This document shows, piece by piece, positions 25,871 to 32,999 of a DNA stretch of 64,000 bases. The notes under the pieces were generated by a model. It searched no databases and was not told the DNA's origin. It was given only the letters and a program-made list of their open reading frames with translations. Positions within the stretch are counted from its first letter, which is position 1, and each line of letters opens with the position of its first letter. The stretch is from Anaeromicropila herbilytica (GTDB lineage: Bacteria; Bacillota; Clostridia; Lachnospirales; Lachnospiraceae). The translations under genes were made by a program, and so were the position numbers. The stretch covers positions 706,001 to 770,000 of the forward strand of contig NZ_AP024169.1 in the NCBI RefSeq assembly GCF_016591975.1, read 5' to 3'.

Positions 25871-26579
25871 AATAGTTAGCCCCGAATATCTTTTGACCAA
25901 TCCAGTCAAAGAATCTTTCAATAACAAGGTAAAAATTTGTATGATGAGTAATATAAAAACACAACTCTGCAATAAGTACACCGCCTGCAATATCTATCAA
26001 GTAATGTTGCTTTATAAATTGAGTAGAAGCACAAACTAGTAGAGCAAAGATACATGAAAATATTTTATACCATAGTGGAATCTTCTTACTTTTACGAATA
26101 CCAACAAAGCAATACCAGCTTACAAGACAGTGAATCGACGGAAATAGGTTAGTGGGTGCATCTGTGTGATAGACAAAGCGTACTAACTGACTAAATGCAT
26201 CATTTCCTAGTACTTGTGGACGAATATTCGTCGTGGGAATAAGAATAAATATTATTCCACAGATTATTCTTGACATTATATCAGCAGATGCAAAGCGATA
26301 CCATTTTTCTTTGCTTTCTCGGGATATCAAAATGTAATTGAACACCCAGAACAAATAGCACACAACATATATTACCGCCCATTCTTTCATAAACGGAACT
26401 TTGCGATCTAGGGATGATGTAAGATCGTAATGATATACATTCTTTCCAAGAATCTGTGTTCCCCAATAGACAAAGCTATTAAAGGAAAAGCATGCAATTA
26501 GAGAAAGTAGAGCATATGCGGGTATCCATTTGTGGATATTATGTTTATACCATTTACCAAATATAGTGTTTCTTATCAT
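25860..26579 (-). CDS. PAP2-superfamily membrane phosphatase
   Basis: A 239-residue protein with about six helices and PAP2 motifs in order: a weak first motif ending RP (PTTNIRP), PSIHC in place of PSGH, and STQFIKQHYLIDIAGG, which supplies the catalytic His and Asp. Such enzymes dephosphorylate phosphatidic acid, undecaprenyl pyrophosphate or phosphatidylglycerophosphate, or act as lipid phosphotransferases. As first gene of a phospholipid operon it probably acts on a lipid phosphate. A possible ribosome site AGGAGAA lies before the start. Confidence 0.82.
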   Translation of the reverse strand: MIRNTIFGKWYKHNIHKWIPAYALLSLIACFSFNSFVYWGTQILGKNVYHYDLTSSLDRKVPFMKEWAVIYVVCYLFWVFNYILISRESKEKWYRFASADIMSRIICGIIFILIPTTNIRPQVLGNDAFSQLVRFVYHTDAPTNLFPSIHCLVSWYCFVGIRKSKKIPLWYKIFSCIFALLVCASTQFIKQHYLIDIAGGVLIAELCFYITHHTNFYLVIERFFDWIGQKIFGANYYDE

Positions 26580-26745
26580 AATGTACGATTCTCCTTAATT
26601 TATGGATACAAGGTATACTATATCAAAATTTACGATATTTTTCAATTTATTTGTCAATAAATGATAGAATTATAAAATACAATAATACTTATTATACTAC
26701 AACCTTTTTATAACTGCGAAGTAGGAGCAAGGTGAAAAAAATAAA

Positions 26746-26829
26746 ATTAGAAAAGTATGCCATATATGGATACTTTCACTCTTTTTTATTTGTGGCAGTA
26801 TCACAGGCCAGCCTGTGATATGCAATGGG
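26746..26829 (+). repeat. Two-hairpin conserved element, copy 2 (5' of LacI-type regulator gene)
   Basis: Second copy of the element at 9048-9130. Hairpin 1 pairs GCCATATAT with ATTTGTGGC (one internal mismatch). Hairpin 2 is perfect: TATCACAGG (26800-26808) with CCTGTGATA (26813-26821) around a CCAG-type loop. Compared with copy 1, a G-C pair in stem 2 has become A-T, with both partners changed. It is followed within 20 bp by a TATAAT box. A 28-codon frame with GTG start 26732 also runs through it. Confidence 0.6.
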
Positions 26830-26841
26830 TTTAAAGTATGA

Positions 26842-26872
26842 TATAATATTATTGAAATAGAGTTCAGTGAAC
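26842..26872 (+). promoter_or_regulatory. Possible promoter -10 box and operator before the LacI-type gene
   Basis: TATAAT at 26842-26847, followed 14 bp later by a perfect 11-bp palindrome GTTCAGTGAAC (26862-26872). No good -35 box is visible. The palindrome, just downstream of the likely start site and 40 bp before the regulator gene, could be the regulator's own operator. Confidence 0.4.
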
Positions 26873-26912
26873 GTAAGAAGCTACTGAATCTAATAACAAG
26901 GAGAAGAACTGC

Positions 26913-27896
26913 ATGAATATAAATGAGATTGCAAAGCTGGCAGGAGTATCAAGAGCGACTGTATCTAGATACCTGAATGATGGATATGTAAGTGAAGAAA
27001 AAAGAAAAGTAATCAAAGATGTCATAGAACAAACTGGATATCAACCATCTGCGCAGGCACAGAGCTTAAGAAAGCAGGTTACTGGTCTTATTGGTGTAAT
27101 TATACCAAGAATTCAGTCAGAGTCGGTCAGCCGAATGGTAGCAGGGATTAGTAGAGTATTATCAGAGTCTGGATATCAACTTCTTTTGGCGAATACACAG
27201 AATAATGAAAAGGAAGAACTCAAATATCTTAAAACATTTCGGAAAAATCATGTAGATGGTATCATATTCATGGGAACCATGTTTACTAAGGCACATTTTA
27301 GCCTTATGAAAGAACTGGAAGTCCCAATTGTAATTCTAGGACAACAAGTGGAAGGATATTCTTGCGTATATCAAGATGATTACAACGCTGCCAAAGAAGC
27401 AGTGAGACTTTTGGTGGGAAGTGGAAAGACAATTGGATATATTGGCGTCAATACTAGAGATAAAGCAGCTGGTACTCACAGAAAGAAAGGCTTTTTGGAG
27501 GAACTAACAAGGAATGGAATTAAGGCAGAAGAAAAATATATGGAAGAAGCAGACTTTGCTGTTGAAGCCGGATATGAAGCTACAAATAGACTAATGAAAA
27601 GATCACCAGATATAGATTCCATCTTATGTGCAACGGATAGTATTGCAGTAGGAGCATTAAAACATATACGTGAGTTAGGAAAAAGAATCCCGGACGACAT
27701 TCAATTAATTGGTTTTGGTGACAACGCGATCACTGGGATTGTAGAGCCTTCCATTACCACTGTTCATTTTTATTATCATACCAGTGGAGAAGAATCAGCA
27801 AGACTATTACTTGAGATACTAAGCAGTGGAGAAGATTTTAAAAAACAGATCAAAATGGGATATCGTATGAATATACAAGAATCAACCAGAAAATAG
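26913..27896 (+). CDS. scrR: LacI-family transcriptional regulator of the sucrose PTS locus
   Basis: A 327-residue LacI/GalR regulator: N-terminal HTH (INEIAKLAGVSRATVSRYLNDG, residues 2-23) with hinge helix, then a periplasmic-binding-protein-like sensor (TGLIGVIIPRI to the C-terminus). RBS AAGGAG precedes the ATG. It is followed by a terminator and then the sucrose EIIBCA, GH32 hydrolase and fructokinase genes on the same strand, so it most likely represses them until sucrose or a fructose phosphate appears. The gene name is by position and family. Confidence 0.85.
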   Translation: MNINEIAKLAGVSRATVSRYLNDGYVSEEKRKVIKDVIEQTGYQPSAQAQSLRKQVTGLIGVIIPRIQSESVSRMVAGISRVLSESGYQLLLANTQNNEKEELKYLKTFRKNHVDGIIFMGTMFTKAHFSLMKELEVPIVILGQQVEGYSCVYQDDYNAAKEAVRLLVGSGKTIGYIGVNTRDKAAGTHRKKGFLEELTRNGIKAEEKYMEEADFAVEAGYEATNRLMKRSPDIDSILCATDSIAVGALKHIRELGKRIPDDIQLIGFGDNAITGIVEPSITTVHFYYHTSGEESARLLLEILSSGEDFKKQIKMGYRMNIQESTRK

Positions 27897-27906
27897 TAAA
27901 ACTAGG

Positions 27907-27936
27907 AAAGGAGGCTACGTTAGATAGCCTCTTTTG
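27907..27936 (+). terminator. Rho-independent terminator after scrR
   Basis: GAGGCTA (27911-27917) pairs with TAGCCTC (27925-27931), flanked by A on the left and TTTT on the right. It separates the regulator transcript from the scr structural genes. Confidence 0.8.
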
Positions 27937-27982
27937 TATATTACATCTAAAAATTAAGTCAGAGTTTCGGTGGAAATTACCC

Positions 27983-28037
27983 TTTACAAATATTCGTGTT
28001 CCCTCTATAATTAGAACAGATGTGAGAACGATTCCAC
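27983..28037 (+). promoter_or_regulatory. scrA promoter with downstream operator / cre-like site
   Basis: TTTACA (27983-27988), 17-bp spacer and TATAAT (28006-28011) make a near-consensus sigma-A promoter. Right after the expected start site, GTGAGAACGATTCCAC (28022-28037) is an imperfect palindrome with a central CG, the shape bound by LacI-family proteins including CcpA. It may be the ScrR operator, a catabolite-repression site, or both. Confidence 0.6.
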
Positions 28038-28135
28038 TTAATAGAAAGCGGATATCATGTAACAAAGTAAACTTAATCTTTATTCATAACAATAAAAATA
28101 TGAGAATGATTACACAAATAGGAGAGGAAAATACT

Positions 28136-30049
28136 ATGGATTACAGAAAAATCGCTACAGAAGTGATCGATTGTATCGGAGGGAAGGATAATATTGTATC
28201 TGCGGCACATTGTGCGACAAGACTTCGATTAGTTATTGCTGATGATAGTAAAGTAAAGAACGAGACGTTAGAGCAAATTGATGGAGTAAAAGGAGTATTT
28301 GCAGCACAGGGTCAACTACAGATCATTATTGGAACTGGAACAGTAAATAAAGTTTACGATGAGTTCGTAACAATCTCTGGAATTGAAACGGCATCCAAAG
28401 AGGATGTAAAAAAGGCAGCAGCTCAAAAGCAAAATATAGTTAAAAGAGGACTTAAGACACTAGGTGATATCTTTGTTCCTATTATTCCAGCTATCGTTGC
28501 AAGTGGACTTCTTATGGGACTTTTAGAGGGCTTATGTAATGTATGGCCAGCTATGGCTAACTCTGGAACATATCAGATTATTCATCTATTTAGTAACGCA
28601 GCATTTGTTTTCTTGCCAATCTTGATTGCAATTAGTGCAGCTAGAGTATTTGGTGGAAACATATTCCTTGGAGCAGTAATTGGTATGATTATGATTCATA
28701 CTGGCTTAATTAATGCTTGGTCAGTATCCAGCATGAAAGCAGCAGATATACCAACAGCATCTGTATGGTTCGGGCTTTTTGACATTCGTCTTGTAGGTTA
28801 TCAAGGACATGTTATTCCAGTTATTATTGCAGTATGGTTAATGTCTACTATTGAGAAGAAACTTCATAAGATTGTACCAGAAATTATTGATCTATTCGTA
28901 ACACCTTTAGTTACAGTCTTAGTTACAGGTTATGTTACGTTAACAGTTATTGGTCCAGTATTTTCAACAGTAGAGAACTGGGTATTATCTGGTGCAGAGA
29001 CTTTAATTACCTTACCACTTGGTATTGGTAGTGCCCTTGCGGCAGCATTCTACGCACCTACTGTTGTGGCAGGTCTACATCATATGTATAACGCCCTAGA
29101 AGCAGGACTTCTAAGTAAGAATGGGGTTAATACGTGGATGCCAATTGCGACAGCAGCAAATGTAGCACAAGGTGCAGCAGCACTTGCAGTAGCAATTAAA
29201 ACTAAAAATATGAAAACAAAAGCAATGGCTTTACCAGCTTCTTTATCCGCTTTCTTAGGAATTACGGAGCCAGCTATCTTTGGTGTAAATATTCGTTATG
29301 GAACTCCATTTATCGCAGGTTGTATCGGTGGTGCAGCAGGTGGATTAGTAGCAGGATTATTACACATTGGAGCATCAGCTTATGGTATTACGGGATTCTT
29401 CGGATTCTTGATTACAACTGGTTATACAGCTCAATATGCACTTTTAATAGTAATATCATCTTCAATTGCATTTGCAATATCTTGGACTCTATATAAAGAG
29501 AAGAGTACGCAAGTAGAGAATACTAACGATGTTAATAGCCCAAATAACGAGATTACTTCAAGTGAAGCAAGTAATAAAGTAGAAGCGAAACAAAGAAGCG
29601 AAAAGACAATCAACAGCCCAATGAATGGTACTCTTTTCAATCTTTCGGAAGTTAATGATGAAAGTTTTTCAAAAGAAATGTTAGGAAAAGGATTTGCCAT
29701 TCTTCCAGAGGAAGGAAAGGTATATGCACCTTTTGACGGAACAGCAGATATGGTGTTTGAAACTGGTCATGCATTAGGAATATCCTCTGAAACAGGAGAA
29801 GAGATTCTTATTCATGTAGGGCTTGATACCGTTAACCTAGAAGGAAAATATTATACTCCTAAAGTTAACAGTGGTGATTCCATTAAAAAAGGTCAATTAC
29901 TATTAGAGTTTGATCTTGAAAAAATCAAGGAAGCAGGCTATGATGTTATAACTCCTGTTATCTTAACGAATTCCGACAATTATGAGACATTTGTAATTGA
30001 GGAGAAGAAGTCAGTGAAAGCAGGGGAGAAAGTAATGGTGGTTGCGTGA
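28136..30049 (+). CDS. scrA: PTS sucrose-type EIIBCA permease
   Basis: Phosphotransferase transporter of about 637 residues that imports and phosphorylates a disaccharide. Domain order: EIIB (residues 1-90, phospho-Cys26 in AAHCATRLRL), EIIC (about 105-460, ten membrane segments, with the GITEPAIFGVN motif), a charged linker, and a C-terminal EIIA of the glucose type (about 490-637, active His560 in LIHVGLDTV). The frame is open from 28022 but ATG 28136 follows ATAGGAGAGG. With a GH32 hydrolase overlapping the end and a fructokinase next, sucrose is the most likely substrate. Having its own EIIA means no separate one is needed. Confidence 0.9.
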   Translation: MDYRKIATEVIDCIGGKDNIVSAAHCATRLRLVIADDSKVKNETLEQIDGVKGVFAAQGQLQIIIGTGTVNKVYDEFVTISGIETASKEDVKKAAAQKQNIVKRGLKTLGDIFVPIIPAIVASGLLMGLLEGLCNVWPAMANSGTYQIIHLFSNAAFVFLPILIAISAARVFGGNIFLGAVIGMIMIHTGLINAWSVSSMKAADIPTASVWFGLFDIRLVGYQGHVIPVIIAVWLMSTIEKKLHKIVPEIIDLFVTPLVTVLVTGYVTLTVIGPVFSTVENWVLSGAETLITLPLGIGSALAAAFYAPTVVAGLHHMYNALEAGLLSKNGVNTWMPIATAANVAQGAAALAVAIKTKNMKTKAMALPASLSAFLGITEPAIFGVNIRYGTPFIAGCIGGAAGGLVAGLLHIGASAYGITGFFGFLITTGYTAQYALLIVISSSIAFAISWTLYKEKSTQVENTNDVNSPNNEITSSEASNKVEAKQRSEKTINSPMNGTLFNLSEVNDESFSKEMLGKGFAILPEEGKVYAPFDGTADMVFETGHALGISSETGEEILIHVGLDTVNLEGKYYTPKVNSGDSIKKGQLLLEFDLEKIKEAGYDVITPVILTNSDNYETFVIEEKKSVKAGEKVMVVA

Positions 30050-31479
30050 ATGAATTAGGGAAATACTTACGCGAGCAGACAATAAGAAAAGAAGAAGAAG
30101 CGAACCTTCTTAAAAGAAATGATAAATATCGCCTGAAACTTCATCTAATGCCAAAAACAGGATGGATGAATGACCCCAATGGGCTCTGCCAAATCAATGG
30201 AGTCTATCATGTATTCTTTCAATACTCACCTCTGGATGCCAGAGGTGGGATGAAAGCTTGGGGACATTATACAAGTAAAGATTTAATAAACTGGGAGTGC
30301 CAAGAGGCACCCCTATTTCCGGATATGCCATATGATAAGGATGGAGTCTACTCTGGATGTGCACTAGTTAATAAAGACATCATGTATCTGTTCTATACTG
30401 GTAATGTAAAACATGAAGGAGATTATGACTATATCCTTCGTGGAAGGGAAGCGAATACCGTACTAGTAACAAGTGAGGATGGTATACACTTTTCTGATAA
30501 GGAACTTCTTATGACTAACAAAGATTATCCAAAGAAATATACTTGTCATATCAGGGATCCGAAAGTCTGGAAGGAGAATGATACATTTTACATGATTCAG
30601 GGTGGAAGAACCAAGGAAGATAAAGGTGTTGCCCTATTATTTACCTCTAAGGATCTTTATCACTGGGAATATGATAAAGAAATCACAACAGATGAGATGT
30701 TTGGCTATATGTGGGAGTGCCCAGACTATTTTGAGGTTCAAAAGGAAAAGATTCTATCTATTTCTCCCCAAGGGCTAGAGGTAGAAAAATTCAGATTTCA
30801 GAATATCTATCAATCTGGATACTTTAAGGTAAATGGAAATATTACAAAAGATTGTAGTTTAGAAGATTTTACAGAATGGGATATGGGATATGATTTTTAT
30901 GCACCGCAAACCTTTGAAGATGAGAAGGGACGTAGAATTCTCATTGGATGGGCAGGTGTACCAGACGCACCATATGATAATGAACCTACCGTTCATTATG
31001 GATGGCAACATGCACTTACTTTCCCTAGAGAAATTACAGTTGTAGATGGAAAGGTTCTTCAGAATCCCGTAGAGGAGATTCTATCGCTACGAAAGGGAAG
31101 TTTTATAATTCCATCTAATAAGAAGGTTAAAGTACAACAGGATATTTTTGAATTAGATATAGAGACAGAAGTTAATATACCATGTATAATAGAATATATC
31201 TGCGGTGTAGAAAAAGTTATAATATCCTATCAGGAAGGTATACTATCTCTATCTTTGACGAAAGAAGCTGGAAGAGGAAGAGAACTTCGTAAGCTGAAAG
31301 TCGAAAAGCTAGAGCATATGCAGATCTTCGTGGATACCTCAATGATGGAGATCTATGTTAACCAAGGGGAATTCGTGTTAACAACTAGATTCTATTTTGA
31401 AGGAGAAGATCGTAGTATCCGAATAGAAGGAAGTAAAGAAAATATACTTTGGACTCTAAATGAAATGCAAGGACTATAA
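30046..31479 (+). CDS. scrB: GH32 sucrose-6-phosphate hydrolase
   Basis: Splits PTS-derived sucrose-6-phosphate to glucose-6-phosphate and fructose in the cytoplasm. 477 residues with GH32 motifs GWMNDPNG (nucleophile Asp43), IRDPKVW, and MWECPDYF (acid/base Glu). The start is a GTG inside GTGA that overlaps the scrA stop, so translation is coupled to the transporter. It is clearly distinct in sequence from the GH32 enzyme at 103-1590, so this is not a recent duplication. Fructose is handled by the kinase gene 100 bp downstream. Confidence 0.9.
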   Translation: MNELGKYLREQTIRKEEEANLLKRNDKYRLKLHLMPKTGWMNDPNGLCQINGVYHVFFQYSPLDARGGMKAWGHYTSKDLINWECQEAPLFPDMPYDKDGVYSGCALVNKDIMYLFYTGNVKHEGDYDYILRGREANTVLVTSEDGIHFSDKELLMTNKDYPKKYTCHIRDPKVWKENDTFYMIQGGRTKEDKGVALLFTSKDLYHWEYDKEITTDEMFGYMWECPDYFEVQKEKILSISPQGLEVEKFRFQNIYQSGYFKVNGNITKDCSLEDFTEWDMGYDFYAPQTFEDEKGRRILIGWAGVPDAPYDNEPTVHYGWQHALTFPREITVVDGKVLQNPVEEILSLRKGSFIIPSNKKVKVQQDIFELDIETEVNIPCIIEYICGVEKVIISYQEGILSLSLTKEAGRGRELRKLKVEKLEHMQIFVDTSMMEIYVNQGEFVLTTRFYFEGEDRSIRIEGSKENILWTLNEMQGL

Positions 31480-31578
31480 AAGGTTAAAGAAAAGCTCATT
31501 AATATGACCATATTTGTATATTTCCGAGACGTCAGATAGGAGCAATTTTAAGAGACAGTAATAGGGAGGTAATGTAAT

Positions 31579-32538
31579 ATGAAAAAATTATTAGCCATTG
31601 GAGAAGCATTAATTGATTTTATTCCAAACGAAATAGGAAAACCATTAAAGGAAGTTAGTGCATTCATGCCAGCAGTCGGTGGAGCACCAGCGAATGTATG
31701 TGGAGCATATCAAAAATTAGGTGGAAGTTCTGCAATGATTACGCAGCTTGGGGAAGATCCATTTGGAGATAAAATCGTAGATGAGTTTGCAACTTATCAG
31801 ATTGATTGCAGTTATGTACAAAGAACCAATAAGGCTAACACATCATTAGCATTTGTTGCATTAAAAGAAGATGGTAATCGTGAATTCTCCTTCTATCGTA
31901 AACCAGGTGCAGATATGTTGCTTGATCCAAGTAATATAAAAAAAGAATGGTTTAAGGATGCTTTCGCACTACATTTTTGTTCCGTATCTTTAGGCGATTT
32001 TCCTATGAAACAGGCTCACGAGAAAGCAATCGAATATGCTATTAATGAGAAAGCAATTGTAAGCTTTGATTTAAATCTTCGATTTGCACTTTGGGATAGT
32101 GAAGAGGCTCTAAGAAAAGCAGTATTAGAATATATTCCAAAAGCTCATATCTTAAAAATATCAGATGAAGAATTAGAATTCGTAACAGGAAAGAAGACTG
32201 TGGAAGAAGCGAAAGATCAATTATTCTGTGGTAATGTGGAGTTAGTTGTCTTTACAAAAGGCCCAGAAGGTGCTTCTGCTTATACGAAAACGACAGAAGT
32301 TGATTCTAAAGGCTTTAGAGTAAATGCTGTGGATACAACAGGAGCTGGAGATGCATTCATTGGTTCGTTCTTATATCAGATGGCTAATGACGGAATCAGT
32401 CAAGAGGGTATTGCAGGGCTATCTTCTGAGCAGATGAAGAGATACCTTGACTTTTCCAATGCTTATTGCAGTAGAAGCGTTCTAAAAGCTGGTGCAATTG
32501 CTTCTTATCCTACTGCAGAAGAGATGAAGGAAAACTAG
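31579..32538 (+). CDS. scrK: PfkB-family fructokinase
   Basis: A 319-residue ribokinase-family enzyme with GGAPANVCGA near residue 35 and TTGAGDAFIG with catalytic Asp258. It phosphorylates the fructose released by the neighbouring hydrolase. RBS GGGAGG precedes the ATG. It ends the scr operon, and a terminator follows. It is a paralogue of the kinase at 1675-2649. Confidence 0.9.
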   Translation: MKKLLAIGEALIDFIPNEIGKPLKEVSAFMPAVGGAPANVCGAYQKLGGSSAMITQLGEDPFGDKIVDEFATYQIDCSYVQRTNKANTSLAFVALKEDGNREFSFYRKPGADMLLDPSNIKKEWFKDAFALHFCSVSLGDFPMKQAHEKAIEYAINEKAIVSFDLNLRFALWDSEEALRKAVLEYIPKAHILKISDEELEFVTGKKTVEEAKDQLFCGNVELVVFTKGPEGASAYTKTTEVDSKGFRVNAVDTTGAGDAFIGSFLYQMANDGISQEGIAGLSSEQMKRYLDFSNAYCSRSVLKAGAIASYPTAEEMKEN

Positions 32539-32580
32539 TGTTCATTAAGAACATCAAATGATACGTTAATTCATATTAAT

Positions 32581-32626
32581 TAAGAGGCTCCTTAATAGAT
32601 TAAAAGTCTATTTGGGAGCTTCTTTT
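32581..32626 (+). terminator. Terminator of the scr operon
   Basis: AAGAGGCTCCTTAATAGA (32581-32598) pairs with TCTATTTGGGAGCTTCTT (32606-32623), with small bulges, and runs into TTTT. From here to 32955 the DNA is A+T-rich; two similar blocks, TTGAATTGTCAGATTCAC (about 32832) and GTGAATTATCACATTCGC (about 32892), look like paired binding sites or small hairpins. Confidence 0.8.
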
Positions 32627-32955
32627 CAATACATTACTAATTGCTAAGTAAGACTAATTTTATCAAGTAATAGTATAGATTTTATTGAGGAGTTTGAGTT
32701 TTGACATCCTAATCAGTTAATAATATAACTAAATCATTGTGCATAGAAATGATATTTGTGGATTACTCTTAATTATAAGTGGTATCTAGTGGATAAAATT
32801 GTGGGTTCATTTTATCTTAACAAAAGTTATCGTTGAATTGTCAGATTCACAACTTACTGTTATTATATTAGTAGATAATATATTTGTCTGTGAATTATCA
32901 CATTCGCGTTCATGAACAATCTTTATCTTTTTTTAGAGTAAGGAGAATTAGTAAT

Positions 32956-32994
32956 ATGAGCGTTTACAATACATTAACAAAAGCGAAGGATTGA
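32956..32994 (+). CDS. Candidate 12-codon leader peptide upstream of TetM-like gene
   Basis: ATG at 32956 after a strong AAGGAGAATTAG site opens MSVYNTLTKAKD and stops with TGA 32992-32994, five bases before the next gene's ATG. The gene itself has only a weak AAGGA site, inside this small frame. Short translated leaders are known to control tet(M)-type genes by attenuation; that this one does is inference. It may also serve only for translational coupling. Confidence 0.55.
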   Translation: MSVYNTLTKAKD

Positions 32995-32999
32995 AATAG

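Noticed and set aside
24839..25990. Full 383-codon frame as the flippase-like gene
   Set aside because: The first 40 codons lie inside the PAP2 gene on the same strand; the ATG pair at 25870/25867 is a better start.
25809..26039. 76-codon plus-strand frame across the flippase/PAP2 junction
   Set aside because: It is antisense to two well-supported overlapping genes.
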